Part shown: one piece after another, positions 41,555-52,300 of the stretch | Layout: every line of letters begins with the position of its first letter | Numbering within the stretch: position 1 is the stretch's first letter | Made by a program: the position numbers and the translations under genes | Assembly (NCBI GenBank): GCA_008000375.1 | Contig: SMOI01000044.1 | Coordinates: 100,952-164,951 of the forward strand | Direction: 5' to 3' | Origin: Poteriospumella lacustris | Lineage: Eukaryota > Sar > Chrysophyceae > Chromulinales > Dinobryaceae | Length of the DNA stretch: 64,000 nt | Notes under the pieces: generated by a model | What the model saw: only the letters and a program-made list of their open reading frames with translations | The model's database searches: none | Told to the model about the DNA's origin: nothing

Positions 41555-44360
41555 TGTTACCACAGAAAGAACCCTCTATGTACGTGTATCTAGATGTACC
41601 ATTATGTACGTCTATCCTGTTCGACCGATCGACCGAGGGCAGATGGGCAGATGAGATGGGAATACTTATGTTAAGAGGAGAGGTCACAGCACACGACGAT
41701 CGGAGTTGCAGCAGGGCAGCCATCCAAGGTGGACAATCTACCCTGCTGGTCTACGAGGTATCTAAACAATCTAGTGTGGAGCACGAAGGACGCGAACACT
41801 GGGTGGGGAGAGGGGGTACAGCGGGCAACGGGTCGCCATCAGCGTCGAGCATCGCCACGAACAAACAAAACAAAGAAAACCGACCAAAGAATAGTGCGAC
41901 CGACAGCCCTCCACTGTCCCCACACACAGAGGCGGGAGGAGAAGGCTCGGACACCACAATATAATACCAATACAGCACAGCACACAGCACACAGCACATA
42001 CTAAACCAAACCTTCACAGCAGCAGCAACAGCAACAGCAACAACAAAAGAATCAAACCACTTTGAGGACCTTCCTTCCTCTGCACAGGGAACAATGGACC
42101 GTCCCCGGCCACAAACCAACGAAGGGACACATCAGCAGAACACGCAGAGATAGAAAAATGTAACGAATACGTTTCTTTACTCACTCACGACTCGTGGTTC
42201 TGTATCTGACGAGAATTGTAACGCGAACACACCCAACGCAGAAGCGTTGCGGTCGATCGGGAAGAAATATCAAAGAAAAGGGAAAGAAAAGAAAAGCAGC
42301 GCCTTCGTAGCGCCCGCTGCACGCACCAACGGCAGCGCTCGGACACAGCCGGAGGCAGAGACCAGCCGCGTGCTGAGAACCGATGATCTCTCCGCGGAGA
42401 CGCACAGAAACACAGTTCGCAGACACGACAATGAGGAGAGGGGGAGATGGATGTGCGTGCGCTGACGGGGGCCGCACATCTCGCAGGGCGGCCGATGGAG
42501 ATCAATGGGGGGGTGGGGTACGAGAGGAGAGCGCTGAGGTCGACGAGTGCGAGGACTGAAATGGACGAGACCGAGAGAACGAAGAGGAAGGGGGGGGGGT
42601 GAAACAGTGCAAGTGGGAAATACCGACGAAGAGGGGAAACGTGGTGGGGAAAAAGGCAGCAAAAGCGCTTCAGAGCGCGTCGCGCTCGCCATGAAACGAA
42701 TGGGTCGCCGTCGCCGGTGATACTGGCAATGCAACACACGGGGAACGAATGAGAACGGAACACAGGGGGGATGGGTAGGGGTGGAGGTAGGGGCGGGGGT
42801 GCCATAGGCAGGTAGCGGCGGTGAAAAGCAGTGGGGGGAGGGTGACGAAACAGACGAGTTCATAACGAATACACGACGGGGGTCACTCCGCGGCGGGTGA
42901 AGCAATGACACGGGGCGGCGAGTGGCGCGGCGGAGGAGAAACAGCACAAAGCAAACGAATGCACAGCGACACGGCACCAGCAGACAAACAGTGAGGGCAA
43001 CGTCCAAAGATGAAGAAAGTCCAGACGCATCTTCCGGCGGCGCCAGCGGACCGCTCTTCGGGCTCCACACACTTGTGAAGCGAGCGACCCGCGTGTTCTC
43101 TGAGGCTACCTCCTTTTACTTGTATTTTTGTGTTGATTTTTTGGGTGAAACGGACGCGTCTGCGGACAGCCGCGGCGATCGATCGAACACGCCGGAAGAG
43201 CGGAGCAAGAGACAGAGAAAGAGAGACAGAGAGAGATGAAGAGAGACACACGACGAGAGCCAACAAACCAAAGCAGCCGTCGCGGCGGACAAGAGGCGGG
43301 GGAAATAATAATAGCAAACTATCGACACGGGAAATGAATTAATGTCGTGAGCGTGAGGGGGGAGGGGGCACAGCGAGCAACGCATGATTTCGCGCAGCAA
43401 GCGCGCCAACTTTCGGGACAGGAGAGGGTCCCTTGTTCATTGTTGAAAACGTGAGGGACCTTCAGAGAAGGCTCCGTGAAGAGCCTCGCGAGAGACTCAA
43501 CGATACACAAACAAAACAAACCAAACCAAAACAAAACAAAACAAAACAAACCAAAACAAAACAAATACGCGACGAAGCGCACTCACAAGAGAAACCGCTG
43601 CAGCAAGAGCTCTGAGAGATTCGCCTTGGCCAACGCGGGATCATGCGGCCCCGAGAGACAGACAGTTGAGACCGGTGCGTGTTGGGAGAGAATAGATGAC
43701 AGCAGCACATTGAGCGCGAACACAGCAAACGAAAAGCAGCGCATGACGAAGTGACACGGACACCGAATGACTCCGGCGAGACGGGGCGAGGGGGTTCCTT
43801 TGTAGAGGAGAGAGATAAGAAGAGAGAGGACGAGAGAGCCGCCAGGCCCGGGCTCTGCCGCAGAGGGGCTCCATGGCAGACTCGAAGTGAGCATACCGCA
43901 GCTCGAGCTTGATCGGCACTGGGCTGGGCCCGCTTGAATCGCAACAAGGAGAAATGCACGCGTGTTGACTGGAAAATGGTGAAACCTGGGAGAGAGGCAG
44001 AGCGGGGGGAGGGGCCGAGAAGCAAATGCGCAGAGCTCATGTGCTTCCCGCCCACTCAACACCCAACATTGAGGTCCGACAACAGATGAAGACACTCAAT
44101 GCCATGAAGAGGCGCAACGAAGGACGGAAATCGAAGGGAGACACACAGGCACAAGCCAAGCGACGGCTCAAAACACACGCGAACATCAATGACACGCTGC
44201 ACACATGATCGGCCGGGAAAGAAAAGAAGAGAAACAAATAACTGAACAACTGCCCGGTCTGAAAGGAAACAGGGCGATAAAAGAATCAGAAGATGAGGCA
44301 GACGCCACTCAAGCACTGTACTGAATACACACTCCACGAGGGCCCCCGGACAAACGGCCA
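41555..44360. other. Long gene-free stretch with strand asymmetry
   Basis: About 2.8 kb with no convincing gene. The plus strand is rich in A and G with tracts such as gagaga, acaca and a run of aaaac units (about 43509-43564). All open frames are low-complexity and unlike proteins. As both flanking genes are on the minus strand, this could be an unusually long 3' UTR of the 44361 gene, a long pyrimidine-rich leader of the methyltransferase gene, or a non-coding transcript. Confidence 0.55.
43509..43564 (+). repeat. A-rich (aaaac)n simple repeat
   Basis: A run of aaaac/aaacc pentamers of about 55 bp inside the gene-free stretch. Confidence 0.85.
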
Positions 44361-45542
44361 TCATATCTTGGGGAGGTGTGTAACACTCAGGAGATTCGCG
44401 GAGGAAGACACCACGGGGTTGCTTGGTCGACGGGGTGTCGCTCGAGGAGACACTCGCGGACTTTGGGTGGCGGTCGCCAACGAGTGATGGAAAACAGACG
44501 GCGACATGAACGTGGACGAGGGAGACTGAGAGAGCATCGGCAGGATCTGCTCCGATTGAGAAGTACTCAGCAAACTAGTACCGCTGTGTTGGCGGGCTGC
44601 AGCCACCGTGTTTCGCATGGCAGCTACCTTGCTGGTCCCACGGGGCGTCGTATTGGCGCTGGTTTTGTCGCACGTTGGGTGGACGGAATACGCATGCGGC
44701 GTGCTCGAGCTCGAAGCAGACTGATATTGATTCGATGAGCCGCTTTGGTGGTACTGCGCGGTAGGAGTCGAGTTAGCACTGCTTGCTTTGCTCTTGATTG
44801 GTGACAATCGATTGTGTTGGTGTCCGGAGAACTCGGGTTGGCTGTTCGCTGCGGTATCGATGGACAGCGGGCCCAGCTGATGAGGTAGTCCCGAGGTGAG
44901 AGCCGCCTTGGCGGACAATGAAAGCTTTGTCAAGTTAGAGGACCAATCAATAGGCGACGATCTGTCGCTTCGAGCAGTGAACGGTTCGATTGCACTGCAG
45001 ATACTGGCCTGGTCGTTTTCCACTTCCACACCGTACGGATCATCCCTCTTTGGGTCGCCCATGCACTCGTCCACACTTTCAGTTGGAAGGATAAGATCTT
45101 CCGGTGTGAGCTTAACGGATTTGAATCGCGTTTTGAGCAAGTCGCTGGGGTTCTTCTCGGAATGAGGGCCATCGAAGTCAGTGGGACTGGACACGCGCTT
45201 GATGGTGGAAGCAACCGCCTCCGGCTCGAAGGGAAGCCCCTCTGAGACAGACATGAAGCTACTAGTGGACGTGATAGACATACGAGTAAAACCGATCGAT
45301 TTCCGCCGACATTGTCCCGAAGTGTCGTGCGAAGCACAGTGAATCGATGCAATGCTTGGGATGTGCAAAATGATATCAGCGTATTGATTTGCCGAATAAT
45401 CGAACGACGGCGAATGGGAGGCGAATCCTGATCGTCTGGTTGGTCTTGGTTCTATTCTGATCATACCGGCATCTTCCAGCATTCCGTAACCTTCAAGATG
45501 AGAAGAGAGAGGAAAATTCTGGCTCATGAGGATTGTGGCCAT
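44361..45542 (-). CDS. Ser/Thr/Pro-rich protein of unknown function
   Basis: Single-exon frame of 393 residues from the ATG at 45542. Composition is Ser-rich throughout, with scattered short conserved-looking pieces (LKTRFKSVKLTPEDLIL near the middle, SSPIDWSSNLTKLSLSAKA) and many S/T-P sites near the C-terminus (QSPRVSPRATPRRPS). There are no membrane segments and no recognised fold. It looks like a disordered, phosphorylation-prone regulatory protein. A missing upstream exon cannot be excluded. It is followed by the 2.8-kb gene-free stretch. Confidence 0.6.
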   Translation of the reverse strand: MATILMSQNFPLSSHLEGYGMLEDAGMIRIEPRPTRRSGFASHSPSFDYSANQYADIILHIPSIASIHCASHDTSGQCRRKSIGFTRMSITSTSSFMSVSEGLPFEPEAVASTIKRVSSPTDFDGPHSEKNPSDLLKTRFKSVKLTPEDLILPTESVDECMGDPKRDDPYGVEVENDQASICSAIEPFTARSDRSSPIDWSSNLTKLSLSAKAALTSGLPHQLGPLSIDTAANSQPEFSGHQHNRLSPIKSKASSANSTPTAQYHQSGSSNQYQSASSSSTPHAYSVHPTCDKTSANTTPRGTSKVAAMRNTVAAARQHSGTSLLSTSQSEQILPMLSQSPSSTFMSPSVFHHSLATATQSPRVSPRATPRRPSNPVVSSSANLLSVTHLPKI

Positions 45543-45987
45543 ATTATGTCAAAATAAAAAGACAAACCAGTCAAAAAAAAATTTCCCCCACTTCCCAAAA
45601 ACTGATACTGCAAAGATCGTGTCTTCACCACCACAGACAACGTTCCAATAAAATGTGGTAGCAGTGTAAAGTGTAAGAAAGACGTGCCAAAACCTGAAGC
45701 ACAACGTTGTTTCGGAGCAACGTCGTGTCGGTTACGACACACGCAGCAGCAGCGCTCCGCGGCGACACTGCTTGGCCCACTGCACCGCTACCCAGACTGC
45801 CAGAGTACACAAACCACCTCTGTGAACGCGGCACCGCCGGTACCGGTACAGGGAGCTCTAAACTGTAAATTAAGATTGGGCCTCGTATAGAAGGCATGGG
45901 AGGAAAGAAAAGCTTGAGTGGAATAGGAAATTAACTCTTTTATATTTATAATGCGAACCATTTACACTGGCGAAAAGCCTTTGCCTG
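45543..45987. other. Intergenic region
   Basis: 445 bp between two minus-strand genes, with an A-rich tract (tcaaaaaaaaatttccccca) near 45571-45590. It should hold the promoter of the Ser-rich gene and the MFAP1 3' UTR. Confidence 0.5.
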
Positions 45988-46879
45988 TCATATGTCCTTG
46001 GCTGCACCACGCTTGCCAAGGTAAGATTGCATCAAACTTGTATCGTGTCTCATGTCCACTCGTTTCATGTTTGATAAGGTTGTATCCTGATCAACCAGGT
46101 GTGTATACTTTGTTCGCCCTTTCTTGCCAAAATTGCGAACTTGTAATATCTTTGGTAATGTTTCTCTGTTGACGCTGTCGTCTTGCGTCGCGGCAGAGTA
46201 GTCACGCGCACGGACATCCTCCCCCTTTTGGACACTATCAGAATCCATATAAAACGCGCCTTTGTGATAATACTTCTGTAAGAACTTCATTTTTGGCTTG
46301 TTCTGTCGTGCCTCTTCTGCGGTCTGCTTGCCCAGAAGTTTGTCTTCAGCCAGGCGTTCTTCATCAGTCATGTTGCGTCGGCGCAAGAGTTCTGCTTTTT
46401 CAAAAGCGTCTGCTTCTCGCTCTTCAATATCGCGTTTTAGACGCTTTAACTCTCTAAGTTTCCAGGCTTCGTACTGTGGAAAAGATGATTACTGTGTGGT
46501 GACTGCGAGGAATACGATCATGCTCATTTACCTCAACATCATCATCGTAATCACTGGCATCAGAGGGCATTCCAAAGTTGGAATCATTGTCTGCATTTTC
46601 CAGATGTACGGTGTGCTCATTTCGTCGAAGAGTTTCGGCCAGTTGTGTTCGAGTCAGTTCTTTCCGCTTTTCTTCGAGCCGTCGCTTTTGCTGTTCTTCT
46701 GCCTCTTGCATCAGGTCCTGCTGCTCTTTCGTAGATGCCGTCGAACGCTTCGACTTTGGAACAAAAACCGGCTTGATCATCATGGCCTCGTCTTCTTCCT
46801 CTCCCTCCTCTCCGGATGAAGTGACGTCCGCGTCGCTGTCATCCGCAAACATGTTTTCCATCTCATCGTTTCCCTCCAT
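45988..46879 (-). CDS. MFAP1: MFAP1, spliceosome-associated protein
   Basis: Component of the spliceosomal B complex that associates with Prp38. Two coding exons, 46879-46532 and 46473-45988 (GTAAAT donor, CCACAG acceptor, phase 0), 277 residues. An acidic start is followed by a charged coiled coil (KSKRSTASTKEQQDLMQEAE). The diagnostic C-terminal block comes next: YEAWKLRELKRLKRDIEERE, RRRNMTDEERLAED, and PKMKFLQKYYHKGAFYMD. It is shorter than animal MFAP1 (about 440) because the N-terminal RY-GKRPDYAP region is not found. A probable 5'-UTR intron (GTAGAT donor with TTCAG acceptor just before the ATG) leaves open an upstream exon, but the joined frame meets a stop. Confidence 0.88.
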
Positions 46880-47202
46880 TCCTGAACTCTTTTAGCAATA
46901 CCAAACTATACAATGAAATCTACCTCGCCAGGCGGAACTTCCACAAATTGTTGTTCGTCGGCACGCTATTTGGTACAATTGTCAACTGTCTGCCACGAGC
47001 ATGTCGTCATCGTCATCGCGTCCACCCACTGACAGCAGCAGCAGCAGGTACCTAAGGCGTAAACAACGCATGATGCAGAAGACATAGCACTAAAATGGAA
47101 CTACAAAAACAAGAAAACAGAATACGGAAGTACTCAATCAAAAGCAAAGTCAGAAGATACCTATAAAAAATAACGAAAAGAAATATGAAAAAAAAACCAA
47201 TC
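46880..47202. other. Upstream region of MFAP1
   Basis: 323 bp holding the MFAP1 leader with a likely GTAGAT...TTCAG intron, plus AT-rich sequence down to the tRNA terminator. Confidence 0.5.
47187..47197 (-). terminator. Pol III T-run terminator of tRNA-Arg
   Basis: An uninterrupted T tract on the minus strand a few bases past the tRNA 3' end. Confidence 0.75.
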
Positions 47203-47274
47203 GATCGGGAGGGGACTTGAACCCCCAATCTCTGCCTCCGGAGGGCAACGCCTTATCCATTAGGCCACCCGACC
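47203..47274 (-). tRNA. tRNA-Arg (anticodon CCG)
   Basis: Full cloverleaf on the minus strand, 72 nt. The acceptor GGTCGGG pairs with CCCGATC, the D arm is GCCT/AGGC, the anticodon stem is TTGCC/GGCAG around loop CTCCGGA, and the T arm is GGGGG TTCAAGT CCCCT. Anticodon CCG reads CGG (Arg). There is no intron. A run of nine T's (plus-strand A's at about 47188-47197) follows within about 10 nt, as expected for a Pol III terminator. Confidence 0.93.
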
Positions 47275-47824
47275 TTCGATCATCAAGATGGGACAACGAA
47301 CGTATAGAAACTACTCAAACACTGCAAACTTCAGCAGAGAGACGTCGAGGTTCTTGTGGCTGTGGCGATGCAAGTCCATCGATACAAACCACAATCACAA
47401 CTGAATTCATTTGCAGTCGTTGCAATGATGTCGAGGTTCTGAAGCTACTTGGATTATATACGAGCTGACAGGGTATGTTCATCCTCCGTCGTTGTTACTT
47501 CTGAAGAGTTCGGGATGTATATGATGAGATCATTTTATCTTTCGTTGACTTTCTCATGGAACATCGAAAGAAAAGCTTTTTAACTGCAATCTGATTCCAT
47601 CCCTGCCTTCGATATTGATTTTCATTCGATCAGTTCTTTATTTTACGAACTAACCGCAACGATGTGTTCTTTTCTACAGATGCTGATGTCACGATCCTTG
47701 CCAAGTTGAGGACTCCCTCCTTACTCGTCTGTTACTGTTTCTTCTCTGATTTATGGATAGAATGTATTGAATGATCTTTTTCAATGTGAATGTCACCTAA
47801 TTATGCTCGCTAAGCTCCTCCGAC
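47275..47824. other. Intergenic region
   Basis: 550 bp, AT-rich, between the tRNA gene and the 3' end of the second syntaxin gene. No ORF or repeat that I trust. Confidence 0.5.
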
Positions 47825-48847
47825 TTACAACACAAACAAAACAAAGAGCAGGAGAAATAATGCAAGAATGGCTCCAATCTTCAGGGCGAGTCCTCGATTA
47901 CTGGAGACGTTTTCGTATGCTTTCATTAATGCGTTCTTCGCGTTGTTCGTGTTTTCGACGGCATTTTCCACGTCGTCGTCGATGCGTTCGATAAGCTCCT
48001 GCTGCTCTGAAATCATCGTCGCCAGTCGTTTGAATAATGTCCCCAATTCACCAATTGTCTTTTCTACTTCTGAAACTGCCTTTTCTCGAGCATCGTAGTA
48101 CTGAGAATTACCAGTGATAGGTTCCAGCAGAAGCTGATGCTGTGACTGAGTTGCGTCGTACACAAAACCGCTGTTCCCGGCTGATTCGTCGATAGACTTT
48201 GAATGAAGAAGGGGTGTTTCCGCACTATCCATATAGGGACTGGGCAACACTTTAGGGGCGTGATTACCACGGTGCGTCAGGCCCAAGTGACTGTTTCCTT
48301 GAGAGTAAGCTGATGCACTGGATGAGCTGGGGGCGTCGGTTGCGCGAATTGGTGACAGTAAGCCCTTTCCAGTTAACTCCAATTTGCGCTGTTGCTGATC
48401 CTTCATTTTACTTGATCGGAGTTCTAAAACTGATTTAAAATCCTTCGTCGCAGACATCAACTCCGACTTAAGCTGCCCAACAACTTTTGAGTTGTGCTGA
48501 CTTGCCTGGTTTTTGCTGTCTGAGCCGAAGAATCCCTTCGAAGAGTCGATAAACTGCTGAGCAGAATCGCATTTCGTGTTCAGTTCATCGAGATCTTGCT
48601 TAATTCTGAAGATCAAACTGTTGATTTCGTCGGTCGGGTCTTCGAACAGACCCTGCTTTCGCACCAAGTTCGTGAGCTTGGTCAGCATCGTGGCGGTTTT
48701 ATGGACCCCTTTCGCAATGTCAGCTGCTGCTTCATTAAATGCACTTTTTCCTTTCGCTGACTGTGTCTTTGGCTTCTTTCCCGCGTTTGGATTGGAGAGA
48801 GAACTCTCCTGCACGAGCCGTTGAAATTCGTGAGTTCTGTCACACAT
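47825..48847 (-). CDS. STX5: Syntaxin-5/Sed5 Qa-SNARE, paralogue 2
   Basis: ER-Golgi Qa-SNARE. Single exon, 340 residues. It is the more canonical of the two: the start MCDRTHEFQRLVQESS is the Sly1-binding DRTxEF N-peptide. The Habc region includes KQGLFEDPTDEINSLIFRIK and the SATKDFKSVLELRSSKMKDQ segment typical of STX5. A disordered linker follows. The SNARE motif (LGTLFKRLATMISEQQELIE and following RIDDDVE) has the central Gln. The C-terminal anchor is LKIGAILALFLLLFVLFVL. It is much lower in GC than paralogue 1 at 32637. Confidence 0.9.
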   Translation of the reverse strand: MCDRTHEFQRLVQESSLSNPNAGKKPKTQSAKGKSAFNEAAADIAKGVHKTATMLTKLTNLVRKQGLFEDPTDEINSLIFRIKQDLDELNTKCDSAQQFIDSSKGFFGSDSKNQASQHNSKVVGQLKSELMSATKDFKSVLELRSSKMKDQQQRKLELTGKGLLSPIRATDAPSSSSASAYSQGNSHLGLTHRGNHAPKVLPSPYMDSAETPLLHSKSIDESAGNSGFVYDATQSQHQLLLEPITGNSQYYDAREKAVSEVEKTIGELGTLFKRLATMISEQQELIERIDDDVENAVENTNNAKNALMKAYENVSSNRGLALKIGAILALFLLLFVLFVL

Positions 48848-49359
48848 TGTGCCGCTTTCCCTTTGCTGTCAAAAATAAAACGGATACGATAGACCAAGAC
48901 AATGACTGTTTTAGTCTCTAGATGTCACCTATGGCTCAATGCTCATCGGTTTTGTCACAGTCGTATTCTTATCTCGGATCTGCTCGATCACCGCTCGGCG
49001 CCGATGTGAGAGCGGCTAGCTCGCAATATCTGCGACGCTCTGGGTATTTGTGCCAGAACCGTTTCATGTTCACTGCGACCCCGTTGTCTGTCGTCGTCGT
49101 CGTGCGTGGGAATGGGGGCTCGTTTTGGGTGTGCATTTCGATTGAAAATAATCGTTAGAATACCATCGGTATGGTCACAGCCAAACCATTAATTAGTGTC
49201 AAACCAATCTCACAAGTATCCCATTGACATCTCGAAGCGTTTCTTATCGAAATTGACGAAAGAAAGAAGCGGTTACGTCTCGTAGCTGATGTGCATCATC
49301 GTTTAAGTTGCATCATTGTCTTGGTGTTGGCAAATCATCGACTGCGTCACGAATAAATC
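48848..49359. promoter_or_regulatory. Divergent promoter region
   Basis: 512 bp between STX5 (minus) and the giant IQ gene (plus). It is AT-rich and contains no recognised feature. Confidence 0.5.
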
Positions 49360-52300
49360 ATGAAGAAATTGGAAAGACAAAAGAAGGCCAAGCAGGTTGC
49401 TCATGCTGAAGAGGTGGAGCGCATGAAGCAAACTGCGGCCGAGAAGGGGCAAGGTTTCGTCGAGTACGAATTGCCGCCGGACGAGGTCGATGAAGACCAA
49501 GTCAAGCGCTCGTTGTACACTTCATTCATGACCTTCATCCCATACACGAATGAATACTACGAGGCCTTAGCTGCGGAGGAGGAAATGGACGATTTGACGA
49601 AGATCCGCATCGAGAAGGTGAAGGCCAGCGACTTGTACTCGAAGACGAAGACGGGCCACCACGAGGAGGCGCTGGAGTCCATGATGGCGGAAACCAACTA
49701 CGACTTCTTCTACTTCAACAAGCTGAAGATGAAGATGGAGGAGGAAGGGAAGTTCAAGTTCCGCATGCCCGACAACAAGAGCCTCTTCGCGTCGTTGGAC
49801 TCGGGGCCGAACCGCAACCGCCTCCGCAAGGCCATCAACCAGGTGTACACCGGGCTGGATGCCAAGATGACCGATGAATTGCAGCGAATGGGCCAGGTCA
49901 GCTCTGCTGGCCGCGCAGCCGCTGCCACTCGCGACTACGACGGCGACGAGCCGTGCGTCTGGCGCGGGAAGAACAAAAACGGCGACGCGATGAAGTGCGA
50001 GAACCATCGCTTCGAGCGTCCCGTCACTGCGGACCCTTCCAACCCCAACCGCAAGAAGAAGAAGGAGTTCTTCCAGTACTGCTGTTACCACGTGCCGTTC
50101 TGCGTGTCCGACCTGCACGAGCTCGGTCAGAGCATCAAGATCAAAGTGCCCAACGGCCAGGCGCTCTGCGCCGAGTGCTTCATGCTCAAGAACAAGAAGC
50201 GTCCTCCGCCGCTGACCAACGACTCAGCGCCGGGCGTCGTGCCCGTGACGCTGATCCACGCGAAGCACATGAGCAAGCTCACCAAGCAGGACGGCCACGA
50301 CAGCGACGAGGAGCGCGCGAGGGAGCGCGCGCGGAAGAAGAAGGCGAAGAAGGTCAAGGCCGCCAACCCCAACCAGTGTCCCTGGCTGCCCACGCCCGAG
50401 GAGGCGCAGATGGAGCCCGCGCTGCGCAAGTTCGAGTGCTGCAACGACCGCCACAAGGACGAGGCGACGCAGTTCCAGCACCCGTTCTGCATCTGGCACA
50501 TCCGCAACTGCGTCCGCGACCACAGCAACGACGAGACGGCCATGGGCCTCATCACCGTGCCCAACGCCTACGGCCTGTGCATGATGCACTACCTCGCCGA
50601 GTTCCACGACAAGCCGCCCAACCCGCCGTTCCCGTTCCCGGGAATGAAGTTCCGCCGGAAGAAGGACTTCTGGAAGCACGACCCGGCGCACTCCCACTGG
50701 GCGCTGCCCCGCCTGCCTTTCCTGCCGCGCACCCACCACGTGCCGCCCCTCGCCGACGTCTTCGTGCGCGAGTACATCGCGCCGGAGCCGCCCGAGACGA
50801 TGGTGCAGAAGACGGGTCTCTGGGTGAAGCTGCAGTTCTACCGCCAGCGGCTGCGCAAGGAGGGCAAGCGCGCCGCCACCGTCGTGCAGAAGTACTTCCG
50901 CGGCTACCGCGCGCGCCACATGGCGATGCCGCTGGTGCGCCACATCGACGCGCGCGAGGTGCGCGCGCGCCTCTTCGCCGGCGTCGCGATCCAGAGCCAG
51001 ATGCGCCGCTTCCTCGCGACGAAGCACGTCCACGAGCTGCGCGCGCGGTACAACCAGGCGGCGAGGGAGATCCAGCGACTGTACCGCGGCTCCGTCGTGC
51101 GCGCGCACATGCGCCGCTGGCGCGCGGCGAAGCGCATCCGCCGCTTCATGAAACGGCTGCACTTTTTCAAGTTCCGCGACGCCGTCATCCTCATCATGTC
51201 CATCCGCCGCATGTTTCGCAAGCGCAACGCGACGGCGATGCTGCTGCAGCGCGTGTACCGCGGCTACCGCGGCCGCGTCTTCGTGTTCTACCAGCGGCTC
51301 TGGGACGTCATCCACAAGTCGATGCTGCGCGTGCTGCGCCGCGCGCTGGCCGTCTACGCGCAGCGGTGGCGCGCGTGGAAGAAGCGGCAGCGGCGCTGGG
51401 TGCGGCCCAGCGACGAGGCGCTGCGGGCGCGCGTGGCGAAGCGCCTGGGCGTGTTGCTGACGGCGCTGGTCGTGCAGCAGCGCGAGCGGCAGTGGCAGCG
51501 CGAGGACTTCGTCGCGGCGGTGCAGCCGATGCAGGCGCTGGCGCGCGGCTACCTCGGCCGCGTCGGCGTGCGCCAGCTGCGCCGCCTGCGCCGCCAGCTG
51601 ACCGCCTGGGTCGCCGGCGACCGCCGCGCGCTGCTGGCGCCCACCGACGACGCGGCGACGGCGGCGCCGGTGGGCAGCGCGATGGAGCTGGTGCTGCGCC
51701 TGGCGCGTCAGCACCGCGCGCTGGCGTACGCCGTCCCGCCGCACCTCGCCGTGGCGCCCGCCGCGAAGCTGACGGCGCTGCTCACCTTCAAGCACCGCCA
51801 GCACTCGGTGGGCGGCCTGCGCAGCACGCGCAGCAGCGTCAGCGGCCTCTCCGTCGGCGGCGACACCCTCCGCGACGCGCCGCCGTCGCCCGGCGCCGAC
51901 ACCATCGCGACCGCCGCCAGCGCCGCCGACGGCGCAGAGCCCGGCCGCGAGTTCTGGTTCATCCGCCGCCACGTGCCGGCGCCGTTCTGCTTCTGGGCGG
52001 AGGTGGACCGCAAGAAACACTTCCTCCCCGCGCTGCAGCGCTGGTACCAGCTGGACGAGCACCTTTCGCTCATGACCAGCGAGCAGGACGCGCTGCTCGC
52101 GCGCTTCACGAACCGCGTGAACAACAAGGTGATGGTGGAGGCGCTGGACATGTACATCGCGCAGCACCCGCTGCCCTGTCGCCGCCACGGCCGCCGCATC
52201 TGCGGCGCCTGCGCGTACCGCCGCCACTGCCTGCTGCCCGCCTGCCACTGCCCCTGCTACAGCAACGTCGCGCCGCCCAAGACGCTGCCGCCGACGGCGA

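Noticed and set aside
42270-43070. 266-codon minus ORF in the gene-free stretch
   Set aside because: Low-complexity Ser/Pro/Phe/Cys-rich translation of pyrimidine tracts; no domain or splice context.
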